Shown: positions 33,689 through 45,960 of the stretch, one piece after another
Layout: every line of letters begins with the position of its first letter
Numbering within the stretch: position 1 is the first letter of the stretch
Assembly: GCA_037178675.1 (NCBI GenBank)
Contig: JAYMGJ010000240.1
Coordinates: 1 to 64,000 of the forward strand
Reading direction: 5' to 3'
DNA: 64,000 nt
From: Scleroderma bovista
Lineage: Eukaryota > Basidiomycota > Agaricomycetes > Boletales > Sclerodermataceae
Notes under the pieces: generated by a model
Seen by the model: only the letters and a program-made list of their open reading frames with translations
Told to the model about the DNA's origin: nothing
The model's database searches: none
Translations under genes and position numbers: made by a program

Positions 33689-36130
33689 TAGAGTTTAAAA
33701 GTCCGGTCCTAAAACCGGCTGAAAACCAGAAACTGGACTGGATCACAACCATTTTGGACCAAACCATAGTTGCCAGTCTGGGGGGTCTGACAGCTACCCA
33801 GTTTCTGGTCCATGTGATTTTTCAACAAGTCAAAAGACTGATAGAAAACCGGTTGCAACCGGTTTTCCAATCAGACCGATGCAATTGAGTAGTAACTACT
33901 ATGACATGTAAGACTAAAGTGTAGTGATGATTTCCATAGCATTCAACTCATGATCCACCTAGCTGTCATGAATCAGCAACTCCCGGTATTGCTCCAGCTG
34001 CACCTCATCAACGATGGACTTGATGGTGGTAGAATTGGTTGCTGCACGATCATTGATGTTGGAACGCTAAGTGTGCTTCAAAACTTGAAGATACTCAAAC
34101 TTTTCTACCCCCAAGCATGACCGCTGATCTGTTGTGATTTTGCCGCCACCCGAAAACAAGCGTTCACATGGAACAGATGTTGCGGGAATGGCACAAATGT
34201 CCTTCATGATTTGAGCAAGAGTTGGATAGATATCAGTATGCTTCTGTACAGTAGCTATTAGCTAGCATCACAATTCATGCAGACAAATAGAAATAAGTGC
34301 TTACCACCCACCAGTCAACAATGTTTGTCTCCTTGTTAACATCTGCTGGCAGATCTTCCAGATATCAGCGTAACTCCATCGCCCAACCCTCAGCTATGGA
34401 ACCAGCAGATTGCACAAGCAACAGACAGCGGTGGCAATCGAACTTGGATTCAAGGGTGCTGTTGTCATCAGGCTCAAGTGTACTGGACCACTGTGTTCGT
34501 TGTTGTGCCAGTGGAAGTGTCAATTGAGCTTGAGTGCCAGTATTCTTCCAACGTCTTTTCAACAACTTTGAGAGCATTGTCACACCAGTTCTTGGCGAGC
34601 ACATTCCCTGCCTCCTGCTCTCTTTTCTGTTCTTCTGCACCACCCCATTCCATCTTGATGTATGCAAGTTTGTAGTACGGATGTAGGACTAGTAGATATA
34701 CTATGAGCAGAAGTTAATTTATATGGGTAAAAAGGACATACCAAGAGCGAGGATATAAGCAGGCTTCTCATCAAACTTGCTGTAATACTTGCTGATTTTC
34801 AAGAGGCCACAATTGATTGCATCCTTGTAAAGCACATATCTTGGTGAGTTGCGCTTGGTCTCCCAGCCTTTTTGGAGCTCCTCGAATGTGGGGATCGCAC
34901 ACCAAAGAGTCAGTTGAAGTTCATGTGAGAAGTATTGTTGAATATTGTTGGCATCTGCAATGATCGTGTGTATGTTGTTGACACGATCCCAGTCTGCGGC
35001 CTTGAAGGAAAAAGAAGTCCATGGGATTTGCTTGGCAGGTAATCCAGGGTGTCGAATAGTTGTGATCGGGCTGAATAATTCATCAGCAGAATTGATGAAG
35101 AGATTAATTGGTTGACGGAGGCGATATGCACGTCCAAGCATCCCGTCTGCAGTGCCCCAATGGACATTGCTATGCAGGGGAATGGAAAGGGGGATGGTGA
35201 TGCCGCACTCAATCTGCAGGCGTTCAAAATATGCAATACGTTGGCCTGATGCTTGGATCTTGATGGCAAGCATTCGAACTGCAGAGACAACATCAAGAGA
35301 GTCGTCTAGGACATGATTTCTGGGCAGGCTTGGGTCGAATTCCCAGATTGCTGAAGTTGTTTCTATGGAGACGATGTTTGTGACAGCAGACATGAAATCA
35401 GTTATTGCGAGGTTGATGACATGCACTAGGCATGGGAGACACTGTGTGTCACTATTGAAGGAGTAGATGTGTTTGTGATGGAAAATGTTCTTGATCTCAT
35501 TGCAGGCAGTATCCGTTGTTGCTGGTATTGTCAGCAGTAATGCAAAAAAGCTGGCAAGGGTGGGTTGAGCAATTTTCAAACAGAAAGAACATTGTACATA
35601 CCTTAGATGTCTGACCTGCTACAATCCCAGCATGCTCACAAAGACTAACAAAATACCAACCAAGGTTGGCACCAGTGTGAGGTCCAGATATTGCACGAAA
35701 TGTGATGACCTCAGAGACGAGTGTCCAGATTGTTGGACTCTTCACATGCAATTCAATCCAGTGAGCTGTAATACCCATAAAGGATGCCTTTGTCTGGTCA
35801 ACAGACCAAAGATCTGTTGTTGTTGAGATGTGGCCAGAATTTTTATCCTTGAAGTTTTCATTCAAACTACAAGCTTAAGGAGAATAAACAAGCTTACCTG
35901 AATTCTACTCTTGAGGTTTTGGAGAAAATCAATGAAAGAGTTGTGGATGAAGGTCAATATGTTGTGACTGGAGGGGATGTCAGCTTTGTTGGCATTTGGG
36001 CGCATCACGACTAAACAATTCCTAAATGCTGGCTTATTGGCTACTGCAAGACTCTGTCAAACAATGTAAGTCCCCTCAACCCAGCTTTCACTGCAACAGC
36101 TCACCTGGTTGTCGCAGACAATAAACTCTG
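33689..36130 (-). mobile_element. hAT-superfamily DNA transposon
   Basis: Ends TAGAGTTTAAAAG (left) and, inverted, CAGAGTTTATTG (right) share 8 of the first 9 bases. The left ~200 bp are rich in CCGGTTTT-type subterminal words (33700-33880). It encodes a transposase on the minus strand. Flanking gypsy sequence is deleted, and no 8-bp duplication is visible. Confidence 0.75.
33959..36060 (-). pseudogene. hAT transposase
   Basis: Read on the minus strand: N-terminal FRNCLVVMRPNANKAD (about 36000), intron, then ISTTTDLWSVDQTKASFMGI and TAHWIELH (RNase H-like fold start), ITADNTSNN (second catalytic Asp region), VHWGTADGMLGRAYRLRQPI, YYKLAYIKMEWGG and the C-terminal dimerisation motif PATSVPCERLFSGGGKITTD. 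A TAG (about 34064) truncates the last ~30 residues where related proteins have Trp. The conserved motifs place it firmly in hAT. Confidence 0.85.
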
Positions 36131-36137
36131 CAACTGT

Positions 36138-36934
36138 GGGTCCTTAGCGTCAGCCACCCTCTTCATCTCCCATGTGACCCCTTCCACCTTTTGACCGAGC
36201 TTTGCCAGCTCTCTTGTGTTGCGGTCAATCACCACAATGATTTCCCCAAGTCAGTGGTCTAGGACCAGCGCAACTGGGTCTGGTCAACTCGATGGCCCAG
36301 CCACCGAGAATCCTCCCATTGCTGCCTCAATCTCTTCTGTACTCGTGGCCTTGGCGATTGTTTTCTTCATCCACTTCCTCTTCTCGCCTCCTCTCAGCAA
36401 TGTTTCCACCTCCACTGCCTTCTCACTCTGTTTTCTCTTCTCTCCACTTGCCAACCTTTCCAACACCGACGTCGACACGTTGAAGGTACACTTTACCTTA
36501 GATCATTGACACAGACTGCACGTTGGTGTGTGTGCTCCGTTGGCCAGCTCACACCCACTGCTGTCGCTGCTCCACCTGCATTGGTCACAAGGGGGCTTGA
36601 ACCCCATGATGCCCATGTTGGAACAAGCAGTGACTTGGCGAGGCTAACCAAATAATAAGTCAGTGAAATCAAATAAAATTATTAATTGACCACGCACCTT
36701 GGACTTGGGCCCTAGTCCCAAGCGCGCCCGCATCGCCTCACCAGCCGCAAGCAAGTCGACCTTCTCTCTCACCCTCACTTCTGCCTCGGCCTTGTGCCTT
36801 GCCTGGAAATCAGCTTGCACCTTTTCCTCAGCGATCTTTTTCACCTGCTCCTCAGCCCTCCATTTGTCTTTGGCAACTCTCTTCGCCTCTTCTGCCAATC
36901 TCCTCGACTCCTGTTCGGCGGCCTGCTTCATCAA
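36138..36934 (-). pseudogene. Antisense gypsy gene: coiled-coil exon plus cysteine-cluster exon
   Basis: Exon 1 (36698-36934) is a charged coiled coil (QAAEQESRRLAEEAKRVAKD .. EAEVRVREKVDLLAAGEAM). A GT..AG intron of 54 bp (36644-36697) joins it in frame to exon 2, homologous to 11628-12212: GFKPPCDQCR, then CSLCQ*SKVKC, where the stop is a CGA-to-TGA change. Exon 1 extends toward the 3' LTR, so its promoter may lie in or next to the LTR. Presence in both elements shows it is part of the family, not a chance ORF. Confidence 0.6.
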
Positions 36935-36949
36935 TTGCTCCCTTTTCTG

Positions 36950-37481
36950 TTTCTCTCTATCTGTCCTGTATCACCACCGATCGGTGAGTGTGTTGTCCGT
37001 TCTGTCTCTCTGTACAATTACCTAATATGTTTCCTTTCTTGTTTCCGGTTACTATATGTTCCCGTCCCATTGCATTACTAATACGTTACCTATTGGTAAT
37101 CCGGTTATCGCACTTACCATACTTACTCAGCATGCAGCACGACTGTGCTCGTCATTTGTTGGTAATCCTGACTACCCGTACATTGCCTCATCTGTTCTAC
37201 TCAGTATAAATACTTAGATACTTGGTCTGTTGTAGTTTCAGTTCAAATATCAAATAAGATACTTCTCCTCTGTTCTCTCTTTGTGCTCTCTGCCTCTGCC
37301 CTCGTACATGTACTCAGTCATTGACCGTTTACCCTCAGACTCTCCGTCAGACCCTCAGTTGGCCTTCCTACTACTCGGGAAGCATGACTATGCTATGTAG
37401 CATCTCGGTCTTACCACTAGGCCAACCTCTGACCCCCAGACCCCTCGTAGAGATCAGATTGGTGAAGAACCAGTATTGACA
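36950..37481 (+). repeat. 3' LTR of gypsy element 2
   Basis: Aligns with 29996-30467 and with the 5' LTR of element 1, ending GTATTGACA. The exact 5' border is unclear because exon 1 of the antisense gene runs up to it. Confidence 0.75.
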
Positions 37482-38698
37482 GCTGTCCAGTGCTGTCCAG
37501 GGGGGGCTGGTTTACTGATGTTTTCAATGGTGTATGTATTCATCTTGAGCTCATGTGATTGCATCACTGCACTGATACCAATTCAACTGGACAGTAGGCT
37601 TTGGTGTCATATATGTCAGCAATTTCGGCGCCATCAACACCATCAATACAGCCAAATCTAACAGGTCCAATGACCTGTGAATCCAGTCTGCACAGTACAT
37701 CTGAACAGTATGTCACCCTATGTTGTAATCGTATGAATGTTCCTTTAAAGGGGCTCTGTGTGCGTAACTGCGACTTTGTGCTCCCATGCATGGGTCTGAC
37801 ATGGCTTATGTACCAATCTGCATCTTGCGTTCACAGATATTGGAATAGCATGGGGTGGACAACTCATATTCAATGTCATTGTTTTTGCACTCACCTTATG
37901 AAAAACTTTATGCTCCCAAAGATCACAGGTGGGAAGCCTGATGGACGTATTCTTGAGAGATGGTGAGTACTGTCACAACTCGCCAATTATTTGACTGGTG
38001 TACTTGGATGGTACTAGGTTCCATGTACTTTGGGTGAGTCTGAGCTCGTAGGATGAAAGATTAATAATGAATTTATCCAATTTGCAGGGTAATGTCTGCA
38101 GCTAATGTATGGAATAAATATTCTCATGAATATGGTGAGTTTCTTTTAGTTTCTCTTCTTATATCCTTGACCTGACATGAGCCAGAGTGAGTCAGGGAAA
38201 ACCTGGAGATAGTTTAATGACACTTCCATTGTGCCTGCACTAGGACTCTTTACATGAGGTCACCACAGGACTAACAAACATGTGAGTGATGCCATGTCAC
38301 CGCATTGTCGTTTGTTGACTACATTGCTGCCTTCCATTTTCCATGCTTTGCATTGATACCCCACCGATCACTTTCTGCATTCACCATCATTGACTCCTCT
38401 ACCACTATTGGAAAAATAACAGACTGTCAGGGATCCTGATTTACAGACTTATGCTCAACCTCAGGGATTACAATTCATCAACGACACCAGGAATATCGTC
38501 ATCTCAGTTGTCGCACAGGGACAGGACTCTGGTGTTTGCTTGCTCATGGGCTAGGTCGCCATGAAAGTGTTGGAATAATTCCAGTTCCATATCAATCATG
38601 GGCGCCTTAATTTGGTTGCAGTGATCTTGGCACAAATATCAGATTCTTGAAGTTTGTGAGTATACGGTCATCATTCTAGGACCTCAGCGGTACATGGT
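37482..38698. other. Long segment without recognisable genes
   Basis: Short frames such as 37601-37966 show no family motif. Several GT..AG-like boundaries occur (GTGAGTACTGTC at about 37962; GTGAGTTTC at about 38134), which could mark a decayed spliced gene on the plus strand. Nothing firmer can be said. Confidence 0.3.
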
Positions 38699-38950
38699 CA
38701 GTTGACCATGATGTGACTATAGACCTTTAGCGAGATTATGTTATCTAAGGGTCCAGTCCAACCTTTGACAGAGGTTTTTCGCCAATGTACTATTGAGGCA
38801 TGGCACGTGAGAGCGCAGTAGAAAAGTGTAAAAAAAATATCCAACAGTAAGGTTCGAACCCACAGCGCGGTAGGCACAGGGTACGAAACCGTTAGTCCAT
38901 CTGACCAAACATCAGTAGTGGTAATCGGTTTTATATGAAGCATAGTGGTT
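38699..38950 (-). mobile_element. tRNA-derived SINE, copy 1
   Basis: On the minus strand it has a pol III box A (TGGTCAGATGG, 38897-38907) and box B (GGTTCGAACC, 38851-38860) spaced as in tRNA genes, then a T run (38831-38837) and a tail ending GGTCAACTG. About 250 bp long. A second copy lies in the opposite direction. Confidence 0.75.
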
Positions 38951-39104
38951 AATTGGCAATACTACTGGATTTTACTGTAATGCAATAAACATTGTAAGAT
39001 GCACACCTAATGGGCACTGAATCAAGCTGGGTGTTTCCTGGCTTGTGCTGTGAATAGATAGTAAGCATGAGATGTATATTGTCCAAATTTTCTCTAAGTC
39101 AAGA

Positions 39105-39354
39105 AACTACTCTTCATATAAATCTAAGGAATACTACTGATGTTCAGTCAGATGGACTAACAGTTTCATACCCTATGCCTACTGCGCTGTGGGTTCAAAC
39201 CTTACTGTTGGATATTTTTTTTACAATTTTCTACTGCGCTCTCACGTGCCATGCCTCAATAGTACATTGGCGAAAAACCTCTGTCAAAGGTTGGACTGGA
39301 CCCTTAGATAACATAATCTCGCTAAAGGTCATAGCCACATCACGGTCAACTGAC
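39105..39354 (+). mobile_element. tRNA-derived SINE, copy 2
   Basis: About 85-90% identical to copy 1, with box A (CAGTCAGATGG near 39145) and box B GGTTCAAACC (39192-39201) both showing C-to-T/G-to-A drift. The protein-like frame over it mirrors one in copy 1 and is not a gene. Confidence 0.72.
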
Positions 39355-40249
39355 TGTGTATGAGGTGCAAGACACCTTTCAGCCACAAACACTGCAGAGG
39401 TCAACCATAGTTATTTAGGATTTGAAAGTTTTGCTGATAATTTTCTTACCTAGGAGTGTTTAACACCTACTTTTCTCCTACCATCGTGTAACATTTCTGT
39501 GGTTTCAATATGATACCTTTGGTGGCTACCTATTGCTACACTGATACAAACACATCAAGAAACCTACTATGAATTCTCATGCATTAGAATGCATGCCTCA
39601 GTATTAGTCTGGTACTCACCAGAGTCGGCCACCCCACCATCAATAAACCTTACATTTTTACTGGGGCCCATAGTGAGTTGTAGAGCACAGATGATAGCAG
39701 GAATGGAAGAAGTTGTTGAGGATAAATTGTAAAAGAAAATATTTTATATTTCCAAAATGAATAGGGTTGTTTTTAAATGTTCACTTGTGCCTCATTGTTA
39801 CCACCCCACAACCTCATTGGCATCCACTCCACTGTTCCCTTTTCCCAAGTTGTGTGTTCCTACTTTTCACCTGCGGACCTTTTCTAAAATAATACTAATT
39901 TCTGACCATTGTGAATTAATTAATAGTTACAACAGCAATGCTTGGAAGTTATACAACAGTGGAACATAACTGGGATAGGACACCAATGGATTGTTGTGAA
40001 AGATCACTCCAATGTGCAGTGCAGAACATAATTATTCTACTAATCAGGCAAACCTCCACACTTGACAGAGCCAAAAGGGTGGACATCCAAATGAATGCTC
40101 ACATTTATGGCAATTCTGCAAGCACAAAATCAACTGCAGTACGAATTATCAGTGTGGACTTTTCCCCTATGTCTAAAAGGAAATTGTGCAGCTTGATACA
40201 AAAGAAAAATAATTATTTTTCTGTACTTATTTAACTGCGGAGGCTACAA
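39355..40249. other. AT-rich spacer
   Basis: No gene, RNA or repeat family recognised. Contains poly-A/T-rich runs near 39720-39760 and 40200-40230. Confidence 0.35.
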
Positions 40250-41758
40250 CTGTGGGAAATAGATGCTAGACTGCGCTTGAGCCTAGAGAAATGATCAGAT
40301 ACAAGATATATCTGATAAACAGCAATATAGGAGCTTTAGGCCAGCACTGGGTGACCTACAAGTCCAAAGACAGAGATAGAGCTTATAGACAGTGAATGTG
40401 GTCGCTTTATTGAGGGGGAAGCAGACACTTCCTTGCAGCCTTTGGCTGCTGGTTTATATACAGGAGGGGCTGTGGCCCTGTAAGCACAAATGACTAAGTG
40501 CTTGGTAAGAGATTGGTAAGCAATTGATAAGCAGTGTAATCAGGCTGAGTCATTGATGGGGAGAGCCTGAACAAGCTGCTGAGCCAAGGGAAAGAGCAAA
40601 AACATAGGTAAAAAGGGGTGCATAACCAAGAATATGGAAAAATCATTGCATGGGGCCCAAAAGAGAGGGGGGGAAAGCATGGGATGAGTAGATCGAAGCT
40701 AAATGAGCATATGTGATGACATAATGCATATGAATCATAGGGGCATGAGTCATGAATTGATAAGCAGCATGATAAGCATGATTTGAAGGATGATTGGTAA
40801 GTGATTGGTAAGGGGAGTAATGGGGATTAGTAATGCCAAGAGGGGATAAATAATGCGCAGCAGAGTGAGTCAGAGTGAGCCAGAGTGACTCTGTGTGACT
40901 CAGAAAGAAGGGAAGCACAACCTGTGATTGATTGAACTTTAGATCTGGAGATGAGCTTCTGAAGCAGTGCCACTGATGGGAGTAACTGGGGGATAATAAA
41001 AGAATTGATCCGACCAGGAGAGCAGTGTCAGGGGGCCTGGAATGACAAGTAGAGTCACAGCTGGTCACAGAGTGTCACAAATCCCTTGGCTTGAGCTTCT
41101 GTAGGACAAAAATACAAAAATTGGTGCTCTCAAAGTGCAGTCTTTCCTTGAGCAGTAAGGGGAAGGTTCTGTACTCTATAAGGGCTCCTAAGAAGGGTTC
41201 TAGAGCACTGTTTCATTTGTGTTTGTTGTGGGATAGCAGGGAAGTGAAACATGAATAGCAGATTTGACATGTCCAGGGGAGTGAGATGAATGATAGAGGG
41301 AGATGGATGTGACAGGACTCTGGGATGAAAGGACCATATGCAGAGGACTCAGGAAACACAGAGACAACCAGGTATGAATTTTCAAGTCTAACAATAGACT
41401 TGAGATGACCAAAGTACATGCACAATGCAGGACTGACAAGGAGAACATGCTGACCAAGAACAAGAGGGACTGAGGGATCAGGCTGGGAAGATATGTGCCA
41501 GACAGTACACAGAAGCTCAGGGAGAGGCTGTCCAAAGAGCAGGACGTAGTTGAGGTCTGCTGCAATAGCAGAGAAACATTCCAGAGAAAATGTGGACTCC
41601 ATAGTGAGTGATGAAGTGGGTGTCTGAATTACAGGTGGAATATCTCTATTAGAAATAAATGGATTTACATTGGAACTTGACAGGCAGATAGACCACAGTC
41701 TAGGCTCCATGATGGTATAGTCACGTGATTGATAGCTTCAAAAACGGTAGAACTATTG
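40250..41758 (-). mobile_element. Family B LTR, internal part, inverted
   Basis: The reverse complement matches about 8765-10940 of the family B reference (without family C), with TATATAAA, AATAAA and the LTR ORF (41213-41710, 165 codons, ending SHNKHK). Both extreme ends are missing. Confidence 0.87.
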
Positions 41759-41983
41759 CCATCCCAACTCATTTGAGCTAATGAAATATGAGTAATGGAT
41801 TGATAGAGTGCCAGTAAAGCTTACATAGTATACAGCAAAGTTGTTAATTGAGACCATGCCAAATTCAAGTTCTCATGCGACCTCTAAGCACAGATCCTGG
41901 TGTGGTCTGAACACACTAGCACCAAGACCATAGTGAGTACAGACCATAGTGAGTACCATTTTCTATCTTGATTTCCTTCTATT

Positions 41984-42597
41984 TGTCTGTCAAGTTCCAA
42001 TGTAAATCTGTTTATTTCCCACGGAGATATTCTACCTGCAATCCAGACACCTGCTTCATCACTTACTATGGAGTCTGCATTTTCTATGGAACGTTTCTCT
42101 GCTATTGCAGCAGACCTCAACTATGTCCTGCTCTTTGGACAGCCTCTCCCTGAGCTCCTGTGTACTGTCTGGCACATATCTTCCCAGCCTGCTCCCTCAG
42201 TCCCTCTCATTCTTGGTCAGTGTGTTCTCCTCATCAGTCCTACGTCGTGCATGTACTTTGGTCATCTCAAGTCTATCATTAGACTTGAAAATTCATACCT
42301 GGTTTTCTCTGTGTCTCCTGAGTCCTTTGCATATGGTCCTTTCATCCCAGAGTCCTGTCACATCCATCTCCCTCTATCATTCATCTCTCTTCCCTGGACA
42401 TGTCAAATCCACTATTCATGTTTCACTTCCCTGCTATCCCACAACAAACATGAATGAAACAGTGCTCTAGAACGCTTCTTAGGAGCCCTTATAGAGTACA
42501 GAACCTTCCCCTTACTGCTCAAGGGAAGACTGCACTTTGGGAGCACCAAATTCAAATTTCACATTTTTGCTCTACAATAGCTCAATCCAAGGGATTA
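41984..42597 (+). mobile_element. Family B LTR fragment
   Basis: Matches the ORF-bearing part of family B from the TCTGTCAAGTTCC landmark to TCAATCCAAGGGATT. The LTR ORF is intact from ATG 42068 to 42457 (MESAFSMERFSAIAADL .. SHNKHE). Confidence 0.87.
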
Positions 42598-43490
42598 CCC
42601 AGTTAGCTGAGAACTTTGTAGTCATGCCATACATGGGAGCCGCAACTAACTCGGCTCGGCTAGCTGCTGCTTCATGACTCTAAGTCAACTAGTCACAGAA
42701 AAAAAATGTAATTCAATGAGTAGTACTAGTATAGCAATCTAAAATCTGCCACTCCGGCTCTGCACTATGGATCCTAGCACTCTCTCGATCCCTCCTGGCG
42801 TTCTCGTTGCAACTCACTCATATAATTTTGTGAGCCATTTTGCTGATGTTCTCAAGGAACATTCAATCACAAGAATTCGAGAGAATGTGATAACATACGT
42901 AGTAGGCTGCTGGACCCCCCATGACATGTGTTACATTGGGACCTGTTGGGGAGGAACACCTATGGTTGGTGGTGGATGAGGATGACTGGGGGGAGGGAGT
43001 CTCAGACTACCAGGAATTTGTGGACCACTGGGGCCGGCCATTGGTCGTGAGTTGTGACTGGGCACCAGCTCCATTTGGTACTGAATGAGAGAATGCCGGT
43101 GAGCCTGGGTCGCATGCTGTATGAATGGTGTATATGGGTGTGCGCCAAGCTGCCCGACTTGTGCAGGTGGCTGTTGTGGCTGTTGGCTAGAAGACGATTG
43201 TTGGTGGGGTGATTAGATGGTCGTATTGAAGGAGGGGGAGTGTCTGGGGATCTGATGGGGCACTTCTGCCTTGAACCTTTCGCCATAGCAACTCAGAAAA
43301 TGAAAGGGATGAGGGATGAAAGACACAACCTGATGGGGGATAAGCTCAGTTCTTTATAGGCGCATCCCACATTGTGAAAAAGTAGCTGTGGATCATGAAA
43401 AAAAAACACAGATCATTACATAAACATGTTGCAGCTGCGGGTAGGTTGGACAAGAGAGACTAAGATGCATGATGCCTAATTTAGCTGTGT
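42598..43490 (-). other. Spacer with a low-complexity minus-strand reading frame
   Basis: A minus-strand frame (43002-43286) opens MAKGSRQKCPIRSPDTPPPS and is rich in Pro/Ser/His. It may be the first exon of a TE-associated gene reading left, but no domain is visible. Confidence 0.3.
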
Positions 43491-43589
43491 GTGATTGAGT
43501 CATACGGACTTGTAATACTAGAGCAAATATTGCTGTTCAAACATGACGGTACTACAGACTGTAGTGTACGTGTAATTACATTGTTTATG

Positions 43590-45138
43590 CGAAGAGCTTC
43601 AACCTACACGGCGTCGATGAAGTTTCCTGCCATTGTTCAATCCCTCAGTGACATACATATTTACCTGGCACTTCACCACCCACTTGATACCAACATTGTT
43701 ATTTGCAACCTCAACAGCAGGCTCTTGCACAGTAAAGAAAGCTTGAAGAAGGATTTTCTTCATAGCCCCGTGAGTCAAAGGGGGACCATTAACATCACAG
43801 CTGGCATGGAGGATATCGTAGAGGGCACTTGCAGGATTCTTCAACTGTTCGAAGTAGGGGGTGAAATGGTTCAAGAAAAGTTTTGTGCTGAGCTCCCCAG
43901 TTCTGGCATTACAAAGGGTCTTGACATCTTGTAGAGTCTTAATGCAGGTCCAACCCTTTACACAAGTTTGTTGGAGAGGGACATCAGACCAGACTTGCTG
44001 ACTTGCTTCTCATTGGCTGGTGTGACTATCACCACTCCATCAAAAACTAGTTAGATGTTCAGTAGACCATGAAATAAAATTGAGATCACTTACTTTTGCA
44101 ACCAGATTTTGATTGCTGTGGTGCCACACTGGTGCTGCAAGCCTTCCATTTGCAAGAGACCCATGGTGCATTCGTCTGATGCAGTTGCAATTTGGATGGC
44201 CCAGGTGATGGCAACTGGTGACAGCAGTTTTTGGTTGGAGGTGGGCAGGATATGGAATGTGAATGACCATGCTTTGAAATGACGTGGCTGCAGGCATGCT
44301 TGGTGTGCATGCATTGATAGTATGCATGCCCATCTTCTTTCACACCACATGGAAGGGCCTACCTGATGCAACGATCACAGGGGGCAGAGTCGACAACTGT
44401 CAGATACTCTGCGGATGGGTTGTGGAGGTTGTACTTTGCATTGCTCAGTCACGCCATGGTAATTGACTTGTCCGCTTCCTGGTCACTGTTGACACGTGCT
44501 ATAGATTCAGATTTCCCTTGCGTCTTCATTGTCCTTGTTGGCTACATGGACAGCTCTGTGCCTGTCTTCCCCTTCCAGTCTGTCGACCCCTCACATCTTC
44601 CACCACTCTCAGCTGCAATGGACCATCAACCGGGGTACTCACATCAATTGCCTTCTCTTTCCCTTTATCCACACTCCGCTCTGTTTCATCTTCAATGTCT
44701 CCTGGGTTTGTGGCAAGTGACTCACAAGCAGCACTGTGGTTGGACCATGGATGGTCAGCGACAGCAGATGCAGGCCATTGGAGAAATTCTTGCCAGTTTG
44801 GCCATGTCATGAATGGGATAGCCAGGTCACTCAGGTCGCAATCCATGACAATGAGCATGGTGGGGATGCTCAATCCGCAGGGTAACTGAGCTGCCCAGAC
44901 ACAGTTCTGTATTTTGTCAGTAGTAATAAGTTAAATAGAGTCCTTTACGCACCAGCTGAGCCAATACAAAGTGGTGTGCTTCCATCCAAGCAGCCACATC
45001 ACTGTTGGTCTTGATAGCGGCCAAGTGGGTGCTGATCACCACAGTCGCATCTGCAATGACCTCAGAAGGTGTAAGAGATGGAGGGGAGGCAACAGGAACA
45101 TTGTTCTTGTTCTCCATGGGTGCAGAGGATGGGGACGG
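43590..45138 (-). pseudogene. Cysteine-cluster gene, TE-associated, broken
   Basis: On the minus strand: an exon SAPMENKNNVPVASPPSLTP .. HHFVLAQL (about 45135-44945), an intron GTGCGT..GGGCAG (about 44889-44950), an exon with LIVMDCDLSDLAIPFMTWPN and an acidic/basic linker (44526-44890), then a cysteine block CIRWALPCGVKEDG..YQCMHTKHACSHV (about 44270-44400) and a further exon LKNPASALYDILHASCDVNG, LQAFFTVQEPAVEV (43599-43874). The upstream end is split by a family A LTR and a hAT element and resumes in frame at 48510. Family unknown; the cysteines suggest a metal-binding DNA-associated protein. Confidence 0.45.
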
Positions 45139-45414
45139 TGTCACTAGGGAAGGACACGGGTCAACCCATGGGTGTCAACACACCAACCCGCACCCTTACC
45201 CATCAAACCCTTAACCCGCCAACCCATGGGTGTGGGTTGTTCCCACAGGTCCAAGGGTCTCAACCCGGGGTGGGTAAAATCTGATATTTACCTGCGGGTT
45301 TTCATTTATGTAAGGTACATAGTACACTGATAGTTGTATAAAACATATTGGTACAGAAATATAATATATAACAAAGTTAATATACATAATACAAACACTG
45401 TACCCGTAGTCGTT

Positions 45415-45865
45415 GTCGAGGCATTGCTGTCCGTCCCTGCAACAGTACTGGCTGCCCAGGTCATCGTTGTCACCGTCTGTCTGTAGCAGCACTGGCTGGC
45501 CAGGTTGACATTGCCATTGCCATCCATCTCTGTGGCAGCGCTGCCAGTTACCCAGGTCATCATCGTTGTCTTCGTCATTGCCGTCTGTCTCTGGCAGCAC
45601 TGGCCACCAGGTCATCGCCGTCGCCGTCTGTCTCTGTTACAGCACTGGCTGTCCAGGTCGTCATTGTCACCGTCTGTCTTTGTGGCAGCGCTGGCTGTCC
45701 AGGTCGACAACAACATCTTTGTCGTTGCCATTGCTGTCCAGCTCTGTGGCAGCGCTGGCTGCCCAGGTCATCATTGCCATTGCCATTGCCATCTGTCTCT
45801 GTGGCAGCGCTGGCTGCACAGGCTGTCGTCGCTGTCTGTCCCTGTGGCAGCACTGGCCACCCTGG
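45415..45865. repeat. Minisatellite inside the hAT-like element
   Basis: Imperfect units built on GTGGCAGCGCTGGCTGYCCAG plus a GTCATTGTC-type spacer repeat about seven times with variable spacing. Confidence 0.7.
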
Positions 45866-45870
45866 AACGT

Positions 45871-45960
45871 TGTTGTTTATTGTTGTTGTTGTTGTTGTTG
45901 TTGTTGTGTCGTCATCAGTAGTGGGGTCATTGTTGTGTTGTTGTTGTTGTTGCGCTTTGG
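45871..45960. repeat. (GTT)n triplet tracts
   Basis: Two GTT runs (about 45872-45906 and 45932-45951) adjoin the minisatellite. Confidence 0.85.

Larger units (their letters stand above)
29963..37481 (+). mobile_element. Ty3/gypsy retrotransposon, element 2 (decayed, with hAT inside)
   Basis: Same family as element 1 with the same order: LTR, gag, pol, antisense gene, LTR. It differs from element 1 mainly by C-to-T and G-to-A changes, many at CpG. Pol is cut at 33688 by a hAT transposon (33689-36130), and the integrase to chromodomain region is absent. No matching target duplication was found at the outer ends. Confidence 0.88.

Noticed and set aside
38850..38915. A functional tRNA gene
   Set aside because: Box A and B are present, but the anticodon and acceptor stems do not pair properly; it is part of a SINE.
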